From Pyrrhosoma nymphula (Eukaryota > Arthropoda > Insecta > Odonata > Coenagrionidae), in the NCBI GenBank assembly GCA_963573305.1, contig OY754327.1, forward strand, positions 180,242,386 to 180,306,385: a stretch of 64,000 nt of DNA, written 5' to 3'. Position 1 is the stretch's first letter, and each line of letters begins with the position of its first letter. The notes beneath the pieces are model-generated. The model was not told where the DNA came from and ran no database searches. It worked only from the letters and a program-made list of their open reading frames with translations. The translations under genes and the position numbers were made by a program. Of the stretch, positions 24,013-33,999 are shown piece by piece.

Positions 24013-24218
24013 ATACAACCATCACACACTGAATAAAAATATGTTGCTTACCATTTAGCAGCACACGGTTGATTGAGTGTGGGCACTCATTATGGCCCGG
24101 AAAAAACTCATCAAGAGGAGTAGGGCCGTGAGGGAGAAATCTACCTTTCTCCTCCACCCATCCCGTCTCTTTCGACCACCTCTGCCTGTCACTGAATCTC
24201 CTCCACCTGTCCAAGAGG

Positions 24219-25103
24219 TTGAATGTTTCTCGAAGGATATCTACGAAACGTTGGAGCCATTCTCTCACCAGGGATGGACCTCTTTCAGTCACAGAAAATG
24301 ACCTTACGAAGCCCTTCTCTGGCAAGAAGAACTTCTTGGCTCCAGGAATGGATGCCATGAATAACTTCAAGTGGAATAAGTTCTATTCCACCTACCAACA
24401 CCTCGCTAGAATCTTCATGTACTTTCTGAAAGGTAGAGAACCAATTTCACCTTGGCTGACTGAGGTACGCACTGTTCTCATACCTAAGAAGGGAGACTTG
24501 ACCAATCCAAAAAACTACCACCCTATAACCTGCCTCAACACTGTATACAAGGCATTCACCTCAATCTTGAGAGACCTTATCCTCCATCACGGCCAGCCAG
24601 TGTAGGAGGAGGTGTACAAGCAGAGGGACTCAAAGTGGGGAATCGTGGGATGCATGGACAACCAGCTCATTTCTAAATGCATGTGCCAGGATGCCATCCA
24701 GCATAAGCGAAACATATTACATAGTGGCCAGGGAGGACTAAAAGAGAAATTTTACACCTCTTTGCATGAGCTCATCATCCCCATGCTGAAGTTGATGAAA
24801 GTCCACCCAGAGGTTATGTCTTGCATCCAATGCCTGTTACTACTCTGGAAAATGTGCTTCATCCTGACTTCAGGCAAGCGGTCAGTTTCGGCAGAGTTGG
24901 TAACATACCACTGTGGCATTTTTCAAGGCGACAGCTTGAGCCCCTTACTGCTCTGTATTTCCCTTCTATCTCAGTCCCTAGGGCTGCGACGAGGTACAGG
25001 ATATGTGAGCAGTGTTCCAGGTGACAGGAAGCACAATATGATAATAATAATTATTCACACTTCCCTGGACACTTCGCCTGGACACCGTACTGGAATTCAG
25101 TGA
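24219..25103 (+). pseudogene. RLE LINE reverse transcriptase domain, inactivated
   Basis: Recognisable RT blocks occur in order: FLAPGMDAMNNFKWNKF, SPWLTEVRTVLIPKKGDL, NPKNYHPITCLNTVYKAFTS, an insertion-type break at 24605 (stop, then DNQLISKCMCQDA), and HCGIFQGDSLSPLLLC. The expected next block with the YxDD catalytic pair is missing. In its place is ATGATAATAATAATTATTC coding an Ile run (about 25036-25055). The frame resumes in another phase with LDTVLEFSEAIGIEF. Confidence 0.8.
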
Positions 25104-26480
25104 GGCTATTGGGATTGAGTTCCGATTGGACAAGTGTGCATCCATCCACCTGGCTAGAGGAAGATTTTCAGAGAACAAGGAAGATGTGAAACTCATTGAC
25201 GGGAGCATCATTTATCACCTCAAGGAAGATGATGACCATCTTTCGAAGTCTTTATCCAAAATCTTCTGTCGCCAGATTGTATCTCCCTTGCAATGTAGGA
25301 GGTAGAGGACTATTGAGTCTAGAGTGTCTCCACAACAGAGTTGTCCTGGGTACAGCTTGCCTAGCGTTAAAAAGCAGGGACCCCCTGCTCAATCTTGTGA
25401 GATAGTGTGGGAGCAGGGGCATTTCTCTTCCAGGGGGCAATAAGGGCAGCTGACAAAACGGTCTCGACTTCAACCTGTCATCCGACAGAAGTGACGATGA
25501 CATGACCATCTTGTCATTGGACGATACATGACCATCTTGTCATTGAAGGCAGATGTCCTGAAGCTCGAAATAAAAAAATCCAAGCAGATGGCCTTGCTCA
25601 AAATGCATACCAATATGCCCATGCATGGATGCTTTTATCGAAACATTGAGAACATGGGCTATCGAAGGAGCTTAAGTTTATCTTCCTACGATCTGCCGGT
25701 CTAAAGTTCGAGACCGAGAGTTTCGTTCTCACGTGCCAGGATGGTGTCATAAACACACTCGTGCATCGCCGCATTATGTTCAAGGCGGAGATCATCGGAG
25801 ACTTTGTGTCACCTTCTCTCCGGCTACAGTTACCACACCCTCAGTGTATTTAGCTCGGCACAATGCGACCCTGTGAGTGTTATACTGTCACCTACAATAT
25901 CATTATGGCATCGAGGAAACACCTGTGCTGTCCTATGCCCCTGGAGATATTGAGTCCATTGTGGAGAATGATAAATGCACAATCTATTGGAATTATGTAT
26001 TCCTTCTCCACCACCAGTCTGTTCGAGGCGACCAAGCCTGATATCGTTCTCCTCGACCATCTCACACGCTCCATATTCGTGATTCAGTTTAGTTTTCGGC
26101 TCTGGCTGAAACAAACATGGATTTGAAGGAGGTGGAAAAACAGACAAAATATCAAGACCTGCTTTTTGAACTTCGAGAAATTTACCCCGGACACTCTGTG
26201 AAACTAGTACATAGTCCTCATCATAGGTATGCTCAGTGGAGTAAAGGGCACGCTGTTAGATAGCATCAAGTGCATTCTGTCATGTGTGGCACAGGCAGAA
26301 TCACTAGTTGCATGCATGCAAAAGGCCTTCATCTTGGTGTCACCCTGTCTACTGCGTATGCATGATCCTACACAGCGTAATCACCTATCCAATGGGCATC
26401 GGATGTGGCTGCGAATACTGTTCAACCCCTCTCAAGTCTCTGATGCTTGCCAGGGACTTGGACGGGCCTATCACAGCAGT
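25104..26480 (+). pseudogene. RLE LINE thumb and endonuclease region
   Basis: After the RT come LDKCASIHLARG, then (frame shift) GGRGLLSLECLHNRVVLG, the usual post-RT block. The endonuclease region follows with KPDIVLLDHLTRSIFVIQF. In this copy the second acidic residue of the KPD(x14)E motif is Gln, a likely inactivating change, while the copy at 21422-21874 keeps Glu. The 3' end carries CCTATCCAATGGGCATCGG, shared with both sister copies. Confidence 0.75.
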
Positions 26481-26495
26481 AACAATATTAAAAAA

Positions 26496-27010
26496 ATAAT
26501 AATAAAGACTTTTTTCTTCAACATCTCTTACATTTATCAACAAAATAAATCTTATCTGAGTACCCCTTAGGAGAAACTCTGTTTTGGGGTTCCCGACTCA
26601 TTCTTCTTCAAAAGCAAAAATAATATGACTTTGTGTTGCAACATAATTTACAATAACATTGTCTTTTGTGCTGGTATAGTTAACTCTTTCAAACAAAAGA
26701 AAGAAGCATAAATAAATAAGCTAAGAAAAGTTTTCATATCTATAAAAAAAGCATACAAATAAGAAGATAATAGACACTGGTGTCATTAATACAATTCCAC
26801 ACATTAAAAATAATAAATTCGATAAATCCTCCAAAGCGACTAACCATATTTTTACAATTCTACAGTATTTACATTCATTTCTTATATTATCAATTAATTC
26901 AGGTAATGAACAATAAATTTTAGGCCCTAGGAATAAGAAACTCTACTCATAAAAATTTCGGTTTTAGGTATAGGTATGGCTACATCATGATAACTATGCA
27001 GCTTGTGCAC
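26496..27010. other. AT-rich spacer
   Basis: The stretch between the Dong-like LINE tail and the 27-kb foldback is very AT-rich. I see no supported coding or RNA feature. Confidence 0.5.
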
Positions 27011-27125
27011 TAATAGCAATGAAGAGACTTTGTGACTTCCACTGTTTATTTGAAAAAGAACAAATAAATACCTAGTTTTTTTTCTAATAAACAGTGGAAG
27101 TCACAAAGTCTCTTCATTGCTATTA
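27011..27125. repeat. Perfect 40-bp-stem hairpin
   Basis: 27011-27050 is the exact reverse complement of 27086-27125, with a 35-base A/T-rich loop. The arm includes AGAGACTTTGTGACTTCC. Perfect identity of the arms implies recent origin or gene conversion. It abuts the 5'-decayed LINE fragment on the minus strand. Confidence 0.9.
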
Positions 27126-27167
27126 TGGAGTCCTTCCACCACGTCATAGCTTCTATTTCGATTTAAG

Positions 27168-27353
27168 CTAGTGCACTTTTGGTGTTTTCCTTTCACTGCC
27201 ACCATTGTAAAAAGTCCTAAGGATCTTGTAAACAAATAAATGCCTCAAAGGTAAAATATTAATTTTTTTGAAAAGAGGAAAGGAATGTGTTGTATTCGGT
27301 GCCCATAGAATAATCCTTATTACCTTTTTCTGAGCTACCAGAAGAGGTTGCAA
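27168..27353 (-). pseudogene. LINE RT C-terminal fragment
   Basis: The frame reads QPLLVAQKKVIRIILWAP, HSFPLFKKINILPLRHLF and VYKILRTFYNGGS. This is the post-RT thumb region of CR1/RTE-like LINEs (QKKxIRII, PLFKxLxILPL, YK). It is a short fragment with no upstream RT core within reach. Confidence 0.7.
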
Positions 27354-28089
27354 ATTAGTTATGTATGCTCTCCAGCACGCAATTCCGTATTCTAGTCTTG
27401 AATTAATTGTGCCTATTTTTCCTCCTCGAAACCTCGAGACTCGAAAATCCTTGGAGACTCAGAAACTGCAGGAGACTTTCGCATCTCGCAGAGTGCCAGA
27501 GAGCGATGAGACAAGTGCCATGACCTGCTCTGGTCATCGCAATTCCTGCAAGCACCCTGCTTTTATTCAGTCCGTGCTGGTGCTGACATCTTTATCCACT
27601 TTCAAGTCGACCTGTGAACATTCCCACCAATCCAAAGTGTGATAGCACCTCCCCTACTCTCCCCACTGGCCATCTGATTCCCCTCCTGTGCTGACAAAGT
27701 TTACCATGAAGAGACTAGCCCTGTTTGAACCTGACCGTGGCTAGAGAAGGACGTATCTGCTTAGTTCCAGTTGTGACTTGTGTTCGTCTTGTATAGACCA
27801 AGTAAACAGTATTTAGCCAACGGGCTTGTTTTCTATTGTAATAATTGAGGTTATATAAATGCTGTTACTGGAAGTTAATCAAACTGGCTGAGGTTGTTGT
27901 CACTTTTCTCTCGTTTCTACCCACAAATCGCAGTCAATTCACTCGCGACGTCAAGTTTCAGTAGCTTGCGTTGCATAATTAAAGCAAAGTACACCATTCT
28001 GAGAACAGACGCTGGGCAAATATGTATATCTAAACAGGTAAAATTTTCTAATTACAGAAATCAACTCCGATCTTAGTTTGCTAATATGC

Positions 28090-29022
28090 TGAAGGAGCTG
28101 ACGTTTGCCTTCCTACCCTCCGCCGGTCTTAAGTCCAAGACCTAGGGTCCTCGTATGCCACGATGGAGTCATAAACACACTCGTGTACTGCCACATTATA
28201 CTCAAGGCGGAGGTCGCAGACACAAGATGCAGGGCGTGCCGAGCCCAGCCGGAGACTTTGAGTCACCTTTGAGTCACAGTCATTACACCAGGTCAGCGAA
28301 TTTAGCGTGGACAACGCAGACCTGCGGGTGTTATAATTTAATATCCAATGCCATTATGGCATCAACGAAACACCTGTGCTGCCTTGCACCATTGGAGATA
28401 TAGAGTTCGTGGTGGAGAATGATAAATGTACAATCTGTTGGAATCACTCCCTCTTCACCACCAGGCAATTGGAAGTGACCAAGACTGAAACTGTTCTCCT
28501 CGACCATCTTACACGCTCCATGTTTGAGATTGAGCCGCTCAGATTTTCCCATCTAGCTGAAATGAACATAGGTGGATGGAGGTGGTAAAACAGATGAAAT
28601 ATCAAGATCTGCTTTTTGAACTTAGGCAAAGTACCCCGAACACTCTGTGACACAAGTAGTCCTCATCATAGGTGCACTCAGTGGAGTCAAGGACTCGCTA
28701 CTAAGTAGCGTCAAGTGTATTCCATCCTGCACTCAGTGGAGTCAAGGACTCGCTACTAAGTAGCATCAAGTGTATTCCATCCTGCATGGCACAGGCAGAA
28801 TCTCAAGCAGCTCGCATGCAGAAGGCTGTCATCCTGGGGTCACGTCATCTGCTGTATACGCATAACCCCAATGCAGAGTAACCACCTATCCGATGGGCAT
28901 CGGATGTGGCTGCAAAAACAGCCCAACCCCTTCGGAGTCTCCGGCCATTATGGCGGTAATGAAACCTGATGCTTGCCGGGGATTCAAAGGGGAATGTTAC
29001 AACAGTAACCACATAACAATAA
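28090..29022 (+). mobile_element. Dong/R4-like LINE, 3' copy with tandem duplication
   Basis: It begins at GGAGCTGACGTTTGCC, matching the main copy near 25669, and runs to the shared tail GTTACAACAGTAACC and ACATAACAATAAT. It encodes the endonuclease motif with Lys-Thr-Glu in place of KPD (VTKTETVLLDHLTRS), so the first catalytic Asp is lost. A 55-bp unit is tandemly duplicated at 28674-28783. Frame breaks are frequent. Confidence 0.75.
28674..28783 (+). repeat. 55-bp tandem duplication
   Basis: Units 28674-28728 and 28729-28783 differ at one base (TAGCG versus TAGCA). They lie inside the Dong-like LINE copy and are absent from its sister copies, so the duplication arose after insertion. Confidence 0.9.
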
Positions 29023-29162
29023 TATGTAAACCTCTGGGGGCACTTTTCATATGATTGGTCACTATCAGTTTTTTTAACTCCAAGAATTCACATACATACC
29101 CTCAATCCATCCTTGGAAATAATTAATAAATAAATATACTACAACACTCCATACCGTACCAC

Positions 29163-29670
29163 TTAATTTAGACAGCTTGAAAAAAACCATCTGAACACTT
29201 CTACCATAAACTTATATTTCTCAAGAAGTAAATTTTTCGCAACTTCATAACTATCAGCTCTTTGACAGGGTTCCCATGAAATTATACCATTGATCTCATT
29301 TGGCAGCAACTCCATCGAATAAAACACCAGTTGATGTTCCAGCACAATATGACTGCCTTTCAAAATGTTTGAGGTACAAACTGATGTTTTTACTGTGAGG
29401 GTCAAATGTGTCGATTCAACTCTATCCCAGGCGATACCTGCTGAGAAGTTCCCCCTTCCAATCAGTCACATTCGTGGTATAAGTTGGTTTGAGAAATTTT
29501 TAGCCTCCCCATTTCAAACTGGAGATTTGTTTTTTGGCATCCTCCAATTTTCTCTCCTCCACCAATCTTCTCTCCTCTACTTTGTATTCCAGTCTTTTCT
29601 CCTCTGCCAATCTTTTCTCCTCTTTCAAAAACTTCAGCATCTCTTTAACAAATTCCTCATCATAATTTTC
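29163..29670 (-). pseudogene. LTR-retrotransposon gag remnant
   Basis: Read on the minus strand from about 29670, a Glu/Lys/Arg-rich coiled-coil (FVKEMLKFLKEEKRLAEEKR) leads, through frame changes, to DPHSKNISLYLKHFER. It continues with LLPNEINGIISWEPCQRADS and YEVAKNLLLEKYKF. That order (coiled coil, FDP..ISLYLxxFER, LLPxEIxxxIxREP, VKxxLLxRYK) is the capsid region of Gypsy-type elements common in arachnids and some other arthropods. No LTRs, pol or env were found here. Confidence 0.6.
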
Positions 29671-29699
29671 ACTATGTAATATGTATCACCTGTTTATAC

Positions 29700-30848
29700 T
29701 CCACGACTCTAACATCCTATCACATGTAAGCTCTTACCTCATACCCAATCTTTATCAAAATGCTCTTAGTGGCTATAACCAAACATGCCATTATGAAGGA
29801 TACCACGCTCATATGTGGAAGTCAAGAACAGCACCCAGAATGCAAAAACCATCTGGCAAAGGGCACTCACCTATTCAGCAGTAAAGCACCACACCAACAT
29901 GATCAGCCACAATGCATCTTCTCTAGCAGCCAATGGATGAAAACAATATGTCACAGCTCCTCAAATAGGGCTCGCACTTGAACAGCGAAATGCGATGCTG
30001 CACCTTCGTGCAACACTTCATCAAGAAAATGCTGCCTCGTGACACCTTCCCTGAACCAGCAACCGTAGATATAAATGGTCCATTTCTGAAAGGACGTAGC
30101 TCTCCGAATTCATGCAGCCAACTCTGTCCTTTGCTCTTGAGTCTTCTTACGATCCCCGGGCTACTGCGCTTTACTCTAATACAGAATATCCCATCCTCGT
30201 CACGTTAAAATATGGTTCGCGTCCACATCTGTAATGTCAGACCACATTCAATGAATTCTGCAATCCTCTATGCAGCGATTTTTTAATTTTCCTTGCAATA
30301 CAAAGCAACTTTCCTACGGGTGTCCATAGCACATCCCATCTCAGTCTCAACCATTCCAACAATCCCCTCTCCTATCCACCATTAACAAACCCCTCGCCAA
30401 CAACCAGCCAAAAATAATTACAAAAATTAAGAATACCACTCTTTTAAACTAATAAAAATACAATAAAAATTATAAGAAAAAGCCCAAAGCCTAATGCCAA
30501 TGCATCAAAAGTTACAAAGTATGCTATATTTCAAATCAGTTTATTTGACACATGCCTGTAACATAAGGGGAACAAAAGTGTAGGGGGAAGCACGAAATGG
30601 ATGATGAGCCATTATACATCCATCACCACAACCTAAGCAGCAAAGTTATTCTGGGCCTTTGGGGTGAGGGATTGTATCCCAGGGTGGGATGAAGTGAATA
30701 CATATAATATGGCCTCTCTCCCACCAAGATCATCATGTGTGGTAGAGATGGGCAACATCGTTCATTCCGATGACCGACTCATCCATTGGTCGTTCAGTAA
30801 GAGGAGTCGATTCTTGAAACTCGTTCTCGTTCAATATTTTTTGTAAAT
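29700..30848. other. Unassigned stretch between element remnants
   Basis: Several short ORFs on the + strand (29681-29884, 29760-29981, 29978-30208) have no recognised domain. The sequence is moderately GC-richer around 29990-30200 and could be part of the LTR element whose gag lies to the left. No PBS or LTR pair could be identified by eye. Confidence 0.35.
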
Positions 30849-31480
30849 CAGGGGTCCCAACCTTTTTGCATGTCCCACAACCCTAAAAATTTCATTTTTT
30901 CTCGCGACCCTTAAAGTAATTATTTATTTGAGAATGAAAGTGAAGATGACCAAAACAAAATTTTATGATCAATTTTAATAGTATAAAGACAAAACTGAAA
31001 CATGAAAAAGAAAAACATATTACAGAACAAATTAAAAGTTATATATAAACCCAAAAAAATACACCTATCCATGAAATTAATTTTTTTAACTTAAAAATTA
31101 TGTTAAAATGTCCTCTAGTCAACGTAGCTCATGAACCTTTTTTTTTGTTATTACATAACATTTTTTTTTTAAACGTGGCCAGTTGCTCGTAGCAATCCGT
31201 ATGTCTACTTGTGCACCCAAGCAATTTATTTCTAAATGTTATCTTGATTGACAAAAGGGAACTAAATCCAGACTCACTTGAGTATGTCGTCGCGAAAAGG
31301 TTGAGTACAGTTTTGTTCACAAAGTTTTGGAAGTTTCTCGAATCACGATTATTACGTCAATGCATAACACCAATAAATAATAAGAAATTAAAATCGGATG
31401 CAATTCGCTACAAAACATTAAACAACAAGTTTGACTCCTATATTAAATGTCTCGATTAAAAAAAGTTATGGGGCGATGCC
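30849..31480 (-). pseudogene. hAT transposase C-terminal remnant with terminus
   Basis: CAGGGGTCCCAACCTTTTTG at 30849 is a typical hAT terminus. On the minus strand at 31320-31129 the frame reads NLFATTYSSESGFSSLLSIK and ITFRNKLLG. This matches the C-terminal dimerisation region of hAT transposases (FATTYLCESGFS, IKTKxRNRL). The transposase therefore runs toward the 30849 end, as expected. Upstream domains are not recognisable. Confidence 0.7.
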
Positions 31481-31859
31481 ATGAAAAAGGAAACAAAGCG
31501 GTTGTCTGTCAGGCACACAGTGGACCCTCCAGACTGGAAGATCCTTTCCCTTTCCCCCTCTCCTGATCCTTACATTTGGATGCCTAGAAATTTGACGAAG
31601 GCCTCCTTTCCTACGTACATTACTATTTCATCCACTGTGCCCTCAAGCGATGAATAGTGACCATGAGCTTCGGGCACTTCGATGGTTCCCGATAGCTTCG
31701 GGCGACCTGTCATCGCCGGGCGAAAAAAAATGTAGAGGTCGACTTTTAAAATCCCAAAACCAGGCCCGTGGACCCCTCAGTTTCCCTTGGGTGCCATAGA
31801 ATTCCTGGGGCCTCACACAACAGAAGATTATCCCGCTTTTTAACTGTTGACACATTTAA

Positions 31860-33430
31860 AACGCTCCATAAAATGAAAGAACATGTCCAGAACATGCATG
31901 GAATGGTGGCTCTCATGGAATTTGGTGGTCAACAGCTTCATCATACAGTTGAATTATGTCAGCTTCTACACACAAGGATATACTGACGATCTAGCTATAC
32001 TCATTACTGGGAAGTATCTAGACACATTTTCTGGACTCGTGCAAGACGGCCCTGGAGCTGACTCAGGACTGGTGCCTGAGCACAGGGCTAATGGTGAATC
32101 TGGATAAGACTGTTCTGGTACTTTTCACAAAAAAGAGGAAAAGGGAGGGTCTTACCCTTCCCTCTTTGCAAGGAAAGACCCTTAGGCTCTCACTATCAGT
32201 GAAATATCTGGGAACAATCTTGGACTCTAAGCTAATCTGGAAGGAACACTAAGATTCGATAACTAAAAAGCATCTGCAACCCTCTGGACATGCCGTCGAG
32301 CCTTTGGAAATACTTGGGGACAAAAACCCAAGGTGATTTACTGGCTCTATACGGCAGTGAACAGACCCAGTCTTACATACTGCACAATTGTGCGGTGGAA
32401 GAGAGCCCAGCTATCCGGTGCTATAAACGAACTCAACCACATTCAGAGAATATACCCTATCTGGGCATCGCCGGAGCCATGCAAACTACTCCAACCCTGA
32501 CCCTGGAAACCCTTCTGGACCTCCCACCACTTCATGCAGCAGTGGAGGGGCAAGTCAGGGCCACATCTCATCACCTAAATTATACAGGCCAATGGAATGG
32601 CAAGGGAAATCTCTCTGGCCACAGGCAGATATGGACCGAGATGTGCAGGTCCAGTCCAATCTTTCAGATGGGTAGTGACTGCATGTCGACAAGGTTCAAT
32701 TTTAAGGATCCTCCTTTCAAAAATGTTATCCCTCTAGAGATCAGTGGGAGGAAGGGGGAAAACACCTCCACAACGGAGCCTCTGTGTGGTATACAGATGG
32801 CTCCAGGAAAGGTACAACAATTAGCGGGGACAGGCATTTACAGAGGCTGTCCTTCAAGATCGTACCACTTTTCCTAAGGAAAGTACGCCACAGTGTCCCA
32901 GGCTGAAATATTTGCGATTGTGACCTGTGCCTAAATTATTAAGGATCTAGCCCTCACAATCCACATATGCACCAACAGTCAAGCAGCGATTAAGGCGCTG
33001 AACTCACCTTGGTGTACATCACGCCTACGACAAGAGTGTCGAGAGGCACTATCGGAGATAGCTAGACACCCTATACACTGTAGAATCCGAGCAGATATCA
33101 GAGAATGGACTTCTAGCCGGCACTCCGAGATCTTGGAACTCCATACAGGGACTAATGCAAGCCAGGGCCCACATCGCGTGACCAAAGCTTAGTATGACGA
33201 GAAAACTTTTCTCCTTGGATAAGAAGCCAACTTAGGATAATAATTTGACTGTTGACAGGCCACTATCGTGTCAACAGGCACCTCAATCTCCTAGGACTCG
33301 TAAATTCACATTAAGAGTAGTAGATTAAGTAGATGGTGCGAAGAAGATGATGAAACAATGCGATTGCCCTGCAATTTCTAGGACTCGCATACCAATGCCA
33401 TGAAATGCTTCACGGTACTGGCACGAAAGA
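31860..33430 (+). pseudogene. RNase H-bearing LINE (I/R1/Jockey-like) remnant
   Basis: In order: LWNLVV-type RT block, GYTDDLAILITGKYLDTF (catalytic YxDD with Thr), LTQDWCLSTGLMVNLDKT, KYLGTILDSKLIWKEH, then MQTTPTLTLETLLDLPPLHA. An RNase H segment follows (SQAEIFAIVTCA, ICTNSQAAIKALNSPW) and a C-terminal LTGHYRVNRHLNLLGL and CRWCEEDDET zinc knuckle. This domain order fits LINEs of the I/R1/Outcast type. There are at least five frame breaks. The 5' half is absent. Confidence 0.8.
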
Positions 33431-33958
33431 ACCAAATTTTCCTGCAAATGAAATAATCTAAGTTCTTCCATACTACTAATACATGGCCATTAAATTATTA
33501 ATTTCAATATAACTTTGATGTTGACAATGGAAGTTTAATACAACAATATATGATCATGAAACATATATAAATGAATGGAGAAATGTAAAAATAAACAAGA
33601 CTATGACATGCACACTTGATAATCATACTTGCTACTCTTTACAAGACATTCCAGCATAAATAACTATAGTATTGCAAAACGGCATGAACCTTATCAGTGA
33701 GCCGAATGTGACCACAACACAAAATATTGCTATCCAATACTGATTGATACTTTTACCACGGATCAATAACAGAGTACCAACAGCGCCTTATTGCCCGTCG
33801 GAGGATGGAATATACAATGGTTAAGTTCTTACCGTTCTCACCAAAGATTATATCCACAGTTCTTATCCTTTCTTTTTTCAATCCCTGCCGCTCAAATCAC
33901 GCTTTGCGCCATATGTGCGTCATTTGTCAAAATCGTCCCATGTTCATATTTTTGTAGA

Positions 33959-33977
33959 ATGGCTGAAATTAAAGGAG
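33959..33977 (+). CDS. Possible first coding exon (MAEIKG)
   Basis: An ATG followed by GCT GAA ATT AAA GGA G ends at a consensus donor GAG|GTAAGC. Upstream lies a pyrimidine-rich, locally less AT-rich segment (33840-33950) that could be a promoter or 5' UTR. If real, a + strand host gene starts here and its remaining exons lie further right. I could not identify them. The evidence is only the start context and donor. Confidence 0.25.
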
Positions 33978-33999
33978 GTAAGCTTTTGAATAAGTACGA

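Larger units (their letters stand above)
23205..26495 (+). mobile_element. Dong/R4-like RLE LINE, near full length, dead
   Basis: A 3.3-kb non-LTR retrotransposon encoded a single protein with an N-terminal region, reverse transcriptase and C-terminal restriction-like endonuclease. Its left flank ends GATAATAATAA and its right flank is AATAATAATAAAG. The Dong family targets TAA microsatellites, so target and clade agree. The reading frame is broken many times (frame changes near 24215, 24605, 25105 and 25195 and several stops). The central catalytic YxDD of the RT is absent. Two truncated relatives lie at 21303-22030 and 28090-29022. Confidence 0.8.
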
